Assembly: GCA_040753915.1 (NCBI GenBank) | Contig: JBFMDN010000010.1 | Span: forward strand, 49,854-113,853 | From: JBFMDN01 sp040753915 | Lineage (GTDB): Bacteria > Desulfobacterota > Desulfomonilia > Desulfomonilales > Desulfomonilaceae | Reading direction: 5' to 3' | Length of the DNA stretch: 64,000 nucleotides | Part shown: positions 27,620 to 36,453 of the stretch, in pieces | Position numbering within the stretch: position 1 is the first letter of the stretch | Layout of the letters: each line of letters begins with the position of its first letter | Notes under the pieces: generated by a model | Database searches by the model: none | Told to the model about the DNA's origin: nothing | The model's input: only the letters and a program-made list of their open reading frames with translations | Made by a program: the position numbers and the translations under genes

Positions 27620-28384
27620 CTATTCCCCACTCTGAGAACGCATCATCTGCAGGTAGGGGAGGAATTGACGCCTCTTGACCATTTCGGCCACTGATTTCCC
27701 CTTCTCGGAGAGAGCGCCTGTGGGGCAGGTTTGCACGCACTTACCACACCCCGTACACGTTTCGGAATGGCCCCATGGCTCATCAAGATCCATGATCAGC
27801 CGGGTCAGAATGCCGCGGCCCTGGGTGTCAAGGGTATGCGCGCCTTCAATTTCGTCGCAGACACGCACGCACCGCAAACAAAGCAGGCATCGGTTGTGAT
27901 CGACCGAGAACCTAGGATGGGTCGCATCAACGGCGAACTTGGGATACATATAGTCGTACCGAACATGAGTCATCCCCAGCCTAATGCTGAGATCCTGTAG
28001 CTCGCAGTGGCCGTTCGATACGCAAACTGAGCAGACGTGGTTACGCTCCGAAAAGATCAGTTCCAGGATTTTCCGCCGATATTCATTGACCCGCTCGGAG
28101 TCGGTAGTAACCACCATATCTTGTCTTGGAAGTGTCACACATGAGGGGAGCAAACGGTCGATCCCCGCTATCTCTACGATACAGAGTCTGCACGCACCGC
28201 GTTCGGAGAGGCCGTCGAGGTGGCAGAGCGTGGGGATGTAGATGCCGTTCTCACGCGCTACCTGCAGGATGGTCTCGTCCTCTCGGGCGCTCACATCCTT
28301 GTCGTTGATGCGGAACGTGAGCAGTCGAACGGGATTCACGTCGGTGCGTCGCCTCTTGTCCCCGAAAGGTTCAGGCTTTTTCAT
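27620..28384 (-). CDS. hoxU: Hydrogenase diaphorase iron-sulfur subunit (HoxU / NuoG N-terminal type)
   Basis: 254 residues from ATG 28384, whose ATGA overlaps the hoxF stop and which has GGGAGG upstream. The N-terminal [2Fe-2S] domain shows the usual four Cys (C-H-L-D-G-L-S-E-R-G-A-C-R-L-C and S-C-V-T-L), then the His/Cys cluster (N-H-V-C-S-V-C-V-S-N-G-H-C), then two ferredoxin-like motifs (C-L-L-C-L-R-C-V-R-V-C and C-T-G-C-G-K-C-V-Q-T-C-P). It passes electrons between HoxF and HoxY. Confidence 0.92.
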   Translation of the reverse strand: MKKPEPFGDKRRRTDVNPVRLLTFRINDKDVSAREDETILQVARENGIYIPTLCHLDGLSERGACRLCIVEIAGIDRLLPSCVTLPRQDMVVTTDSERVNEYRRKILELIFSERNHVCSVCVSNGHCELQDLSIRLGMTHVRYDYMYPKFAVDATHPRFSVDHNRCLLCLRCVRVCDEIEGAHTLDTQGRGILTRLIMDLDEPWGHSETCTGCGKCVQTCPTGALSEKGKSVAEMVKRRQFLPYLQMMRSQSGE

Positions 28385-30033
28385 ATGGCCTCCCGAAGGC
28401 TTTCGAGCTTGCACTTACCGGAATGGCAGTGTCCGTGCTCGATATGCGCGTCATATTCTTCTCGGAAGTAGTTGATTGTACTTAGAACCGGATTAGGAGC
28501 TGTCTGCCCCAGGCCGCATAAGCTCGTTTTCTTCAGAAGGTCGCATAGTTCTAGCAGATCAGCGACATCTGTCGGCTTCCCCAGACCTGTGGAGATCTTT
28601 TCCAAGATGTGGTGTATTTGAGCAGTTCCCACCCGGCATGGCACACACTTTCCGCAGGACTCACTCATGCAAAACTCCATGAAGAACTTCGCCACGTCCA
28701 CCATGCATGAGGTGTCATCCATTATGATCATTCCGCCGGATCCCATGATGGAACCCACCTTGCCCAGCGACTCATAGTCAACGGCCATATCGAGAAACTG
28801 CTGAGGAATACATCCTCCTGAGGGGCCTCCTGTCTGAACCGCTTTGAAGGTGCATCCTTCCGGGATTCCGCCTCCGATCTCGAACACGATATCGCGCAGA
28901 GTTGTGCCCATAGGCACTTCGATCAGACCGGTGTTGTTGACGCGACCGGCAAGAGCAAAGACCTTGGTCCCTTTGCTTTTCTCCGTCCCAATTGACGAGA
29001 ACCATTCCCCGCCGTTGCGGATAATGGGAGCCACGTTCGCCAGGGTCTCCACGTTATTGATGAGCGTGGGCTGGCCCCATAAACCATACTCCGCAGGGTA
29101 GGGAGGCCGAGGTCGCGGTCTCCCGTGCCTTCCTTCAATCGAGGCTATCAGTGCCGTCTCCTCGCCGCACACGAATGCCCCCGCTCCGAGGCGAACCTGG
29201 ATGTTGAACGCAAATGGGGTGTTGAAGATGTTGTTCCCCAACACGCCCAATCGCTCTGCCTGAGCGATGGCCGTGCGGACGCGTTTGACTGCAAGAGGGT
29301 ACTCGGCACGAACGTAAATGTATCCGCTGCTGGCACCCACCGCGTAGGCGGCTATAGCCATTCCTTCGATAACACGATGCGGGTCGCTTTCGAGAACGCT
29401 CCGGTCCATGAACGCTCCGGGATCGCCCTCATCGGCATTGCAGATTACGAACTTCGTCTTGCTGGTCGCCTTTGACACGGCCGTCCACTTGAGTCCGGTG
29501 GAGAATCCGCCCCCACCTCGTCCTCGAAGGCCGCTCTTGACGATCTCGTTGATCACTTCTGTCGGCGTCTGCATGCGCAGCGCTTTGTACAGCGCCTCGT
29601 AACCGCCTTCCGCTATGTAGTCCTCGATGCGCTCCGGATCGATCTTGCCGCAGTTTTCCAGGACGATCTTTTCTTGGCGGGAGAAGAAGGCTTGTTTGGC
29701 GTCGCAGACCAGAGAGCGCACGGGTTCTCCACCCAGGGAGTCGAGGATCTCCGACACGTTGGAGACCTTGACATCTTGATAGAAAATCCCTTCCGGTTGG
29801 ATGGCTATGAGCGGCCCCTTGGCGCAGAGGCCCAGGCAGCCGACGCCCTTAACGTTGCACCAGTTCTGCCATCCCCGTTTTTCGACCTCGGTCTCGAACG
29901 CCTCCTTCACGAGACCGCTCTGGGACGAGAGACATCCTGCTGCAACACAGACGCATACGTGATTGGTGTAGCCCTCCCGTCGGTCGCGCTCAATCCTCGC
30001 TATGTCCTGAAGGTCTTCAAGCGTTAGAGTCAT
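28381..30033 (-). CDS. hoxF: Hydrogenase diaphorase flavin subunit (HoxF / NuoF type)
   Basis: 550 residues. An N-terminal thioredoxin-like [2Fe-2S] domain (C-V-C-V-A-A-G-C-L-S-S-Q and G-C-L-G-L-C-A-K-G-P) precedes the NuoF core: G-R-G-G-G-G-F-S-T-G-L-K-W for FMN, C-N-A-D-E-G-D-P-G-A-F-M-D-R-S for NADH, and the C-terminal cluster motif E-S-C-G-K-C-V-P-C-R. It exchanges electrons with NAD(H). Its start overlaps hoxE by 17 bases and its stop overlaps hoxU by 4, a tight translational chain. Confidence 0.93.
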   Translation of the reverse strand: MTLTLEDLQDIARIERDRREGYTNHVCVCVAAGCLSSQSGLVKEAFETEVEKRGWQNWCNVKGVGCLGLCAKGPLIAIQPEGIFYQDVKVSNVSEILDSLGGEPVRSLVCDAKQAFFSRQEKIVLENCGKIDPERIEDYIAEGGYEALYKALRMQTPTEVINEIVKSGLRGRGGGGFSTGLKWTAVSKATSKTKFVICNADEGDPGAFMDRSVLESDPHRVIEGMAIAAYAVGASSGYIYVRAEYPLAVKRVRTAIAQAERLGVLGNNIFNTPFAFNIQVRLGAGAFVCGEETALIASIEGRHGRPRPRPPYPAEYGLWGQPTLINNVETLANVAPIIRNGGEWFSSIGTEKSKGTKVFALAGRVNNTGLIEVPMGTTLRDIVFEIGGGIPEGCTFKAVQTGGPSGGCIPQQFLDMAVDYESLGKVGSIMGSGGMIIMDDTSCMVDVAKFFMEFCMSESCGKCVPCRVGTAQIHHILEKISTGLGKPTDVADLLELCDLLKKTSLCGLGQTAPNPVLSTINYFREEYDAHIEHGHCHSGKCKLESLREAI

Positions 30034-30529
30034 CCTGCTTCAACCTCCTGGCTCGTTCAACCGCTTCCTGCGCAGTCACTCTCGCGCACACTTCCCCGTC
30101 GAAGATCACCGCCGGTGCGAGACCGCAAGAGCCCAGACACCGCGCGGTGACGAGTGACAGAGAGCCGTCCGGGGTGGTTTCACCTGGGCGGAGACCCTCG
30201 GCCTCCTCCAACGCGTGCAAGATCTCGGAAGCCCCGCTTATGTAACAGGCGGTTCCCTTGCACACCACGCAGGTGTGGCGTCCGGGCGGTTTGAGCATGA
30301 AATAATGGTAAAAGGTGGCGACTCCATAGACCCTGCTGAGAGGAACGCGGAGCTGTGTTGCCACGTACTTGAGGGAGTCCAAGTCCAGGAAGCCGAAATG
30401 CTCCTGGACACTGTGAAGAGTTTCGATGAGCGCATCGGGCGAGTAGGCGTGGAGGCGCATCGTGCGATTCACGAGTCTCCATCGCTTGTCCTCCGATGGC
30501 TGGGCGCCTTGTTTCTTGATTGGCTCCAT
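30017..30529 (-). CDS. hoxE: Hydrogenase diaphorase [2Fe-2S] subunit (HoxE / NuoE type)
   Basis: 170 residues. The NuoE/HoxE thioredoxin-like fold is shown by V-P-L-S-R-V-Y-G-V-A-T-F-Y-H-Y-F, then C-K-G-T-A-C-Y-I-S-G-A and C-L-G-S-C-G-L-A-P-A, which give the four cluster Cys. It is the first gene of the operon; AGGGGG is placed before ATG 30529. A sigma-54-like promoter lies about 250 bases upstream at 30777-30792. Confidence 0.92.
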   Translation of the reverse strand: MEPIKKQGAQPSEDKRWRLVNRTMRLHAYSPDALIETLHSVQEHFGFLDLDSLKYVATQLRVPLSRVYGVATFYHYFMLKPPGRHTCVVCKGTACYISGASEILHALEEAEGLRPGETTPDGSLSLVTARCLGSCGLAPAVIFDGEVCARVTAQEAVERARRLKQDDSNA

Positions 30530-30776
30530 GGTGCCCCCTTCTCAAGACATGAGATACGAGCGGTGCTGAACACTCTGGCCCTACCTCGCACGACCCCTTC
30601 CCGGTGATGTGCGGCAGGCTTCCGGTGGGGTAGCCGGGCAGCCCGAGGGGCTCTCAGAAGTAATGACGCGTTGTGTCGGAGGATTCGAGCTTCAGCTCCC
30701 GCAACCTTGTCGATTTTTTTCCATACCGGTCGTGATCCGGTCTGGAGTGTCAACGGGCCCTTCCCCCTCTAACAAA

Positions 30777-30792
30777 GCATAATTCGTGCCAG
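30777..30792 (-). promoter_or_regulatory. Candidate sigma-54 promoter of hoxEFUYH
   Basis: On the minus strand the site reads TGGCACG-AATT-ATGCT: GG at 30790-30789 and GC at 30778-30777 with exactly ten bases between. The -24 half is perfect and the -12 half has one mismatch to TTGC. The transcript leader to hoxE would be about 235 bases, which is long. Confidence 0.4.
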
Positions 30793-31125
30793 GTTCGTAA
30801 TCGTGCCGAAAAGGAGTCGAATGCTGAATGACACAACAGTCTTGAGAGGTTGCCTGTGGCAGATTCCATCGGGAGGCACCTGAGTCCGACTTACACCTGT
30901 CAGAATTCTTTACACAGAGGAAAATAGGATTGCACATCTATTGACGTACGCCGGTCCTCATGCGTTTCGGCCAGTCAAAATCAGGCTGGCCCCCATCTGC
31001 ATGCATGAGAATCGATACCGTAAATCAGTCATGAATGAGACATCTATGCATATAGTACACGTTTGGAAAAAGTGTGCTACGATTGGCCGGACGTTGACGG
31101 CTGGGAGGGAATGCAGAAGATCCTG

Positions 31126-31252
31126 GGGGTCAGGCCTTGTTTCTTGACGAATCTATGATGACGATGGCCTGCCAATAGGCCACTGGCCTGGTCTAGACCG
31201 AGCAGGGGAGCTTAAGATGTGACAGGAAGATCAAGAAACAAGACCTGACCCC
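31126..31252. repeat. REP-like element with 22-base inverted ends
   Basis: The left arm (31126-31147) and right arm (31231-31252) are reverse complements at 21 of 22 positions; each begins or ends with a GGGGTCAGG/CCTGACCCC core followed by a CTTGTTTCTTGA-type tract. About 80 bases lie between, including a GGCCTGCCAATAGGCC hairpin. The layout is that of repeats mobilised by Y1 (REP-associated) transposases. A partial third copy lies at 62260-62274. Confidence 0.65.
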
Positions 31253-31260
31253 GTGTCTCT

Positions 31261-31311
31261 GTAGGGGCACCCCTTGTGGGTGCCCAGGGCGGGCACAAGG
31301 CCCGCCCCTAC
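31261..31311. repeat. GC-rich intergenic dyad repeat
   Basis: The ends GTAGGGGC and GCCCCTAC pair, and the inside holds two further short stems of the form GGGCACCC...GGGTGCCC and GGGCGGGC...GCCCGCC. Repeats of this GTAGGGGC...GCCCCTAC type are widespread between bacterial genes. It abuts the REP-like element. Confidence 0.55.
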
Positions 31312-31472
31312 AGTGCGAACGATGCGCTCACCAAGTACACCGCGGTGCAGATACGGTACCGTATTTGTGCCATCGACCATTAGCGGCAAGTACCCTTTGC
31401 TGGTGCAGGCTTCAAACCAGCCCTGGCCCGCTGACAAAGTGCCCGAGATTCGGGATCACGTAGCACCCGCGG

Positions 31473-32171
31473 TCACTTCAGGGTGCCACCTGCTGCGCTG
31501 TCTTTGCTGGACGGGGTGCTGCTGAACTCCTTTTCCTGGTAGCGAGATCTTTCGCGGGAGGTACTCGAGCCGCGGGCAGGCACAGGGATTTCACGGCAGA
31601 CCTGGCCAGGCTCATCGCGTCGCAATTGCTCGTTGAATTTGCTCTTCGGAAAGCGTTTGAGTACCGTGTGAGGGCTATACTCCTCCCGCTCCCAATTCCA
31701 CACGAACTGTTTGACGTCTATGACGGTTTCCAGGTCGTCCTTGTAAAGGAATAGCCACCACTCGTCGTTTTTCTTATCGTGACAAAGCTTCATGCCCCGG
31801 ACCGAGCCGGTCTCCGATGCCAGGCGGACCGCGTCTTCAGCGAGTTTCTCCCTCAAAACCTCAACCGGCGCGGTTCTGGTTTTTTTCGTGTCTTTCTTTG
31901 CCGCGGACTCGGAAGGCGTTTTCTTGGCTTCATCCCCGGACGGTTTTTCGCTGACCGATCGCGGCTCCCCGAGGGCCTCTTTCTTTGCAGACTTCTCTGC
32001 TGCAAGTGCCTTGGATGGTGCGGGAGGCGGCTCGCTACTCTTCGATTTGGAGACCTGAGAGCTTGTCCCGCATCCCACGCACGCGAGGAGAACGAGGAGA
32101 CCCAGAGAGCGAACGGTCCCCCTGCACAGCGCACGTGCATGTTTCCATACGAATCTATCGGGGTAGCTCAT
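31473..32171 (-). CDS. Hypothetical lipoprotein with low-complexity linker
   Basis: 232 residues. A hydrophobic N-terminal segment ends in L-L-V-L-L-A-C, a lipobox, so the protein is probably a lipoprotein. A Lys/Ser/Ala/Pro/Glu-rich linker of about 80 residues (S-K-S-K-S-S-E-P-P-P-A-P) follows, then a compact domain around W-W-L-F-L-Y-K-D-D-L-E-T-V-I-D-V-K-Q-F-V-W-N-W-E-R-E-E-Y, which I do not recognise, and a polar tail. It lies upstream, on the same strand, of nothing obvious; the Wza-like gene ends the next unit. Confidence 0.6.
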   Translation of the reverse strand: MSYPDRFVWKHARALCRGTVRSLGLLVLLACVGCGTSSQVSKSKSSEPPPAPSKALAAEKSAKKEALGEPRSVSEKPSGDEAKKTPSESAAKKDTKKTRTAPVEVLREKLAEDAVRLASETGSVRGMKLCHDKKNDEWWLFLYKDDLETVIDVKQFVWNWEREEYSPHTVLKRFPKSKFNEQLRRDEPGQVCREIPVPARGSSTSRERSRYQEKEFSSTPSSKDSAAGGTLK

Positions 32172-32295
32172 GAGACTTCTGAGAAGCCTGTCTTCCTGGG
32201 AGATAATGGAATTACAACAATGCCCACTGAGGAGAGACAGGGTTGAGATTCGATATGATTGTGTGTCTCTGTGACCGAGCAGAGAGAGACCTCGA

Positions 32296-33360
32296 TCAGT
32301 TCAATAGGCGCACCAATTGAGCGAAGTCCGTAATGGTTTGGACGTACTGCTCCATGAAGATCCTCAGATCACGAACATACGTCTTGGGTACGAAAATCAC
32401 GTCGTACGGCTTGACGAGGATTGCGGAGCTCATGTCTCCAACGTCGAGAGTCTTTTTCAGATCGAGTCGCCGGCCTATGGGCTTGCCGTTGATATCTTTC
32501 GAGATGAGGATTACGCTCGTCAGGTCCGCGGTATCAGGCAAATGTCCACCGGCAAGCGCGACAGCGTGGAGCGCGCTGATCGGCTGCGTGAGCGTATACG
32601 CGCCGGGATTCCTGACCTGGCCAAGGATGTAGACCTTGCGGGATCTCGCTTCCAAGAGGGAAAGGGAAACTACCACGTGCTCCAGTGGCCCTGCCCGATA
32701 CAAGCGGTTAACCGATTCCTCCACCTCTCGCACCGTGTGGCCTACTGCAAGCACCCTGTCCTTGAGCAGAGGGAAATCCATGGTGCCGTCCGGATTGATG
32801 GGGACGCGAGTCTCCTGGCCGCCGGTCAGAGTGGTGAGGGATTGAACGAGCTGATGAACCTTCTGATAGAACTTGTTCACGGTGACCGTGACCAGCCTGT
32901 ATTTCTTTACCTCGTCCTGTGTGTCTTCCTTACTGAAAATGTTCGCCCTGCGGTACGCTTCCTCGACCTTGTCAGCCAACTCTTCTCTCGTCAGACCGGC
33001 TGCCTGCACGTCCCCGATTCCCGGCAAGGTGATCATCCCGTCCGGATTGATTGTTCGGGTCACATTGAGCTGTGGATCGAGTATGAAATCAATGCTGATC
33101 TCATCGAGGGTGTCCAGCTTGAAGCTTCCCGGGGGGACGGACCATTCGGTTTGATACAGAACTCGCAGGAGATCGTCCGGTCCAAGCCGATAGTTTCTGC
33201 ACACGAAATCAAAGGCCTGGGCAAGATCGTGCGTGGTGGGAGTTTTCTGAGGCCCTGGAGACGGCCGAAATGGCGAAGGCATCAGCCCTACGCATCCGGA
33301 AATCGCGATCCCCAGGAAGGCAATGACGAGTATGCTCCGAGCCGCGCCGAACAACGCCAT
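32296..33360 (-). CDS. Polysaccharide export protein (Wza-like, outer membrane)
   Basis: 354 residues from ATG 33360. The signal peptide ends in a lipobox (I-A-I-S-G-C), so it is an outer-membrane lipoprotein. The Poly_export (PES) domain is seen at Y-R-L-G-P-D-D-L-L-R-V-L-Y and I-N-P-D-G-M-I-T-L-P-G-I-G-D-V-Q-A-A-G-L-T-R-E-E-L, followed by SLBB domains (V-Y-I-L-G-Q-V-R-N-P-G-A-Y). Wza relatives form the octameric exit channel for capsule or exopolysaccharide. No Wzc or Wzx gene is next to it. GGGGG precedes the start. Confidence 0.85.
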   Translation of the reverse strand: MALFGAARSILVIAFLGIAISGCVGLMPSPFRPSPGPQKTPTTHDLAQAFDFVCRNYRLGPDDLLRVLYQTEWSVPPGSFKLDTLDEISIDFILDPQLNVTRTINPDGMITLPGIGDVQAAGLTREELADKVEEAYRRANIFSKEDTQDEVKKYRLVTVTVNKFYQKVHQLVQSLTTLTGGQETRVPINPDGTMDFPLLKDRVLAVGHTVREVEESVNRLYRAGPLEHVVVSLSLLEARSRKVYILGQVRNPGAYTLTQPISALHAVALAGGHLPDTADLTSVILISKDINGKPIGRRLDLKKTLDVGDMSSAILVKPYDVIFVPKTYVRDLRIFMEQYVQTITDFAQLVRLLN

Positions 33361-33719
33361 ATCCCCCAAAAAAGAATAAATTGAAATATAATCAAAGCAC
33401 TATGCCACCAGAACTCTATATCATAGATTTCCGCCCCAGGTAAAGGAGAAAAAGGTTTAGATGTCTTATTATTCGCGTCCATGGGAGGAAATGGTGATAG
33501 ATCCTAGTCCGACAGTGCAATCGCGGAAGCGGTAGCACCCGCTATAGCATTAGACGCGAAGATGGTGCTGTCCTCCTATTCCGCACCATCAGGCGTTCAT
33601 ACGAACGTTGCGCACATGTGCCAGAGAAAGGAGGTAATAAAGGCCGGCGGACGAATTTAGTTGACTTTTTCGATGAAATTTGAAGAGAATGACACGTTGA
33701 ATACCCTTTAATTGAGGTC
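33361..33719. other. AT-richer divergent intergenic region
   Basis: About 360 bases between two divergent exported-protein genes. An AT-rich stretch at 33362-33400 probably holds the promoter of the Wza-like gene. A 24-codon frame at 33461-33535 has AAAGGAG upstream and could be a leader peptide, but this is weak. A dyad GATGGTG (33559) / CACCATC (33583) follows. Confidence 0.35.
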
Positions 33720-34646
33720 ATGGTTAACATGGGGTCGAGACTAACCTGCAGAAGGTGGTATGCCGTCGGTCTAGTGGTAGCATTGTTGCTCCTGCCGGCG
33801 CCATGGAATTGGGGGTGCGCCTACGGGCAGGGGCTCTTCGGTGTTGCCAATCCCCTAGTGCCGTTTGTCTACTCGCCTGGGCTTCGGGGAGAAGCGCGAG
33901 CTACCGCGATCTGGATGGGAATCGCGAGCGGACAAAACACCTTGACCTTGCCAGCCCTGAATCGTACCTGGAAGCTCAAAGATCAGTTCGATATGACGAA
34001 GGACAACCTCTTCCTCGACACCATGCTCAAATTCTCGGTCGGTCCTTTCTCGGTGCGAGGACACTATGAGCAGCGGTATTTTAAGGGTCAGGCTAACGCT
34101 CAGCATGGTCTTTATACCGGCCTGGCAGATGCCACCTTCGAGTACTCCGGCATACGCGTGGGAGGAGACGTGGACGTCTTCCTTCCTTTCGGGATTTACG
34201 CGGGCGCAAATCTTGACTATGACCTGTACCAGCCTCTCTTTACCGAGGCCGTCTACAGCGTTCAATACGGTTGGCGGGACGACAAGCAATCAGGACCAGT
34301 GTGGGTCTTAGGACCGGGAAAGAAGATCGAGGGGGAGGGGGCTCTGACCCTGGGAGCTCACATCGCTGCCAACCCTATTGGAAGCGTTTATGGAGTGTCG
34401 GGGCTGTTCGAGATCCGAGCACGGTGGCCCCTTTCGGGCACTCAGGTGACAGACCTGGAGATTAGCGGAGGAGTGCGCGCTCCCGAGACAATCCTTGGGT
34501 CTGTAGCTCTCAAATTCGGTTGGCGGCAGACAAAGATTTTCTTCAGCGACACACAGCCTCATCCTGACAGCGGGCTGGGAGCCTATGACTCGGATTTCGA
34601 CGCAGTGCTTGATGGATGGTTCGGCCAGTTCTCTTACTATTATTGA
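33720..34646 (+). CDS. Putative outer-membrane beta-barrel protein
   Basis: 308 residues. A signal peptide (V-G-L-V-V-A-L-L-L-L-P-A-P-W) is followed by alternating aromatic/polar strands with many Gly and Tyr (for example V-G-G-D-V-D-V-F-L-P-F-G-I-Y-A-G-A-N-L-D-Y-D-L-Y), and the chain ends in F-S-Y-Y-Y, close to the terminal aromatic that BAM recognises in barrels. GAGGTC precedes ATG 33720. I cannot name a family. Confidence 0.6.
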   Translation: MVNMGSRLTCRRWYAVGLVVALLLLPAPWNWGCAYGQGLFGVANPLVPFVYSPGLRGEARATAIWMGIASGQNTLTLPALNRTWKLKDQFDMTKDNLFLDTMLKFSVGPFSVRGHYEQRYFKGQANAQHGLYTGLADATFEYSGIRVGGDVDVFLPFGIYAGANLDYDLYQPLFTEAVYSVQYGWRDDKQSGPVWVLGPGKKIEGEGALTLGAHIAANPIGSVYGVSGLFEIRARWPLSGTQVTDLEISGGVRAPETILGSVALKFGWRQTKIFFSDTQPHPDSGLGAYDSDFDAVLDGWFGQFSYYY

Positions 34647-35086
34647 GCCTCAATCCTAACGATTCGATTTTGTGGTGAAAGGCGCCGACATCTGCGCCCA
34701 GACCCCCGATCCCGCAGGAACTGGCTATCGGAGCAGTGCCCTCTCGGGGAGTGCTGCTCGGAAGCCAATTGCACTTTCAGACGTGGCATCGTCGGCGCGG
34801 ATTTTCCGTAGCGCTGGCGTCTCGCCGGTATTCTTGTCCCAAACTTGCCCTGTCAGTTCTCGACGCGCGTTAGCCTCGTCAGGCGCTCCTTTGGGTATAC
34901 GGCTCCTACGGTGCATCAGGGCTTTTTTTCCGAGACCTGGTTGCCACCGACCGGCCCCCATATCTTGGCCTTGAGAATGGTTGCGGCTCTCATGGGCCTG
35001 TGCGGATGCCGCGGCCGATTCGGTTTGATCCTGGTTGAATTCGGTGGTGTGGAATCCGCTGCTTTTTTCTTGCAAAAGGCTCTTGG
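34647..35086. other. Intergenic region upstream of arsR
   Basis: About 440 bases. Open frames on the minus strand here are rich in Ala/Arg/Gln and lack ribosome sites, so I treat them as non-coding. The right end carries the arsR promoter, with TTGCAA at 35071-35076 as a possible -35. Confidence 0.4.
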
Positions 35087-35109
35087 ATCGTTTATCGTAA
35101 ATGAACGAT
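35087..35109. promoter_or_regulatory. Probable ArsR operator overlapping the -10 region
   Basis: ATCGTTTAT (35087-35095) and ATGAACGAT (35101-35109) form a 9-5-9 palindrome with one mismatch. It covers the place where a -10 box would sit for the TTGCAA at 35071 (17-base spacer, TATCGT at 35094). An ATG at 35101 lies inside the dyad, which argues that translation starts further down at 35128. Confidence 0.55.
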
Positions 35110-35127
35110 AAAGAACAAGGGAGTCAA

Positions 35128-35451
35128 ATGCACGAGAACGCCCCGAAGAAGCCAGATCCCGCGGATCAGTACCCTCAAGATGTTCTAGACACGGATGCTT
35201 TCGCTCTTGTCTGCAAGGCTCTAGGGCATCCAGTCCGGATCAAGATACTGAATTATCTCAGGAAAATGGATAGATGTATCTGCGGGAGAATTGTAGAAAT
35301 ATTGCCTCTTGCCCAATCGACGGTGAGCCAACATCTCAAGGTATTGAAAGGGGCGGGCCTCATCAGAGGCGAGGTTGAGGGACTGAACACTTGCTACTGT
35401 CTGGACACAGAGGTGCTTGACAGATTCAAGAAGACAGTTGAATCCCTCTGA
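35128..35451 (+). CDS. arsR: ArsR-family metalloregulator
   Basis: About 107 residues from ATG 35128, which has AAGGGAG just upstream. The winged helix is seen at F-A-L-V-C-K-A-L-G-H-P-V-R-I-K-I-L-N-Y-L and A-Q-S-T-V-S-Q-H-L-K-V-L-K. Cys pair R-C-I-C-G in the helix before the recognition helix matches the C-V-C arsenite site of classical ArsR. It should bind the dyad at 35087-35109 and leave it on binding trivalent arsenic, so derepressing itself and arsM. Confidence 0.85.
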   Translation: MHENAPKKPDPADQYPQDVLDTDAFALVCKALGHPVRIKILNYLRKMDRCICGRIVEILPLAQSTVSQHLKVLKGAGLIRGEVEGLNTCYCLDTEVLDRFKKTVESL

Positions 35452-35604
35452 GGGGGCTAACGGGCTATTCCGTGCAGCTTCTGTCTTGCATACCTGCAAG
35501 AGAGGAATGGTAGTCCGAATTGAGCAAGAAGAAACGTGCTCTCCCACGTGTTCCATTCGGGAGAGACGATGAAGTACACTTGTCGCGGGGAAGGGGAATG
35601 AAGG

Positions 35605-36405
35605 ATGAAGAAACCGGAAGCTTTCGAGATAACGGAGTCAGTGCGCAAGAGATATGGGGAGATTGCCAGACAGGAACAGTTGGGATGCGGGTGCGCTTCT
35701 TCAGGATGTTGTTCTGGACCGCCAAGCGAGCCGCTGGGAACTTCGTCCCTGCAGCTTGGGTATACCGCAGAAGACATTGATTCTGTTCCGACAGGAGCAG
35801 ATTTGGGGCTTGGGTGCGGAAATCCGCACGCTATAGCGGCATTACGACCGGGAGAGGCTGTCTTGGATCTGGGCAGCGGCGCGGGATTCGATTGTTTCTT
35901 GGCAGCTCGACAGGTGGGGGAATCCGGCCGTGTCATTGGGGTGGACATGACCCCCGACATGGTGGACAAAGCTCGGAAACATGCTCGAACCGGAGGCTAC
36001 TCGAATGTGGAGTTCCGGTTGGGTGAAATCGAAAACATTCCCGCGGCCGATGCATCTGTAGACGTCGTCATCTCGAACTGTGTCATAAACCTTTCGTCGG
36101 ACAAGGGCAGAGTGTTTCGCGAGGCGTTCAGGGTATTGCGGCCGGGGGGACGGCTCGCCATTTCGGATGTTGTTGCCACTGCACCATTACCAGAAGAGGT
36201 TCGAGGCGATCTCGCTTTATACTCCAGTTGTGTGGCAGGGGCCTTGACCATAGACGAGTTGGAAACACTTCTTCGAGATTCCGGGTTTCTCCACGTACGA
36301 ATCGAGCCCAAAGACGAGAGTCGTCAGTTTATTCGCGAATGGGCTCCGGGCCGCAAAGTCGAAGACTACGTCGTTTCCGCTGTCATCGAAGCTGTTAAGC
36401 CATGA
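35605..36405 (+). CDS. arsM: Arsenite methyltransferase (ArsM)
   Basis: 266 residues. The SAM motif is V-L-D-L-G-S-G-A-G-F-D-C-F-L-A-A-R. Cysteines at G-C-G-C-A-S-S-G-C-C-S-G near residue 30, I-S-N-C-V-I-N-L-S and Y-S-S-C-V-A-G match the arsenite-binding Cys of ArsM. The enzyme adds methyl groups from SAM to As(III), giving volatile or less retained methylarsenicals. The gap of 150 bases after arsR suggests one transcript under the ArsR operator. No arsenate reductase or arsenite pump is present here. Confidence 0.92.
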   Translation: MKKPEAFEITESVRKRYGEIARQEQLGCGCASSGCCSGPPSEPLGTSSLQLGYTAEDIDSVPTGADLGLGCGNPHAIAALRPGEAVLDLGSGAGFDCFLAARQVGESGRVIGVDMTPDMVDKARKHARTGGYSNVEFRLGEIENIPAADASVDVVISNCVINLSSDKGRVFREAFRVLRPGGRLAISDVVATAPLPEEVRGDLALYSSCVAGALTIDELETLLRDSGFLHVRIEPKDESRQFIREWAPGRKVEDYVVSAVIEAVKP

Positions 36406-36453
36406 GGTTGTACTGCCACGCATTGGATATGTGTGGCAGTCAAATTCCCTTCG

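Larger units (their letters stand above)
30530..31472. other. Large intergenic region upstream of hoxE, with repeats
   Basis: About 940 bases without a convincing gene. It holds a sigma-54-like promoter for the hox operon (30777-30792), a REP-like inverted-repeat element (31126-31252) and a separate GC-rich dyad (31261-31311). The remainder shows only short open frames without ribosome sites. Confidence 0.5.

Noticed and set aside
34725..35075. 116-codon minus-strand frame upstream of arsR
   Set aside because: Low-complexity Ala/Gln/Arg composition and no start signal.
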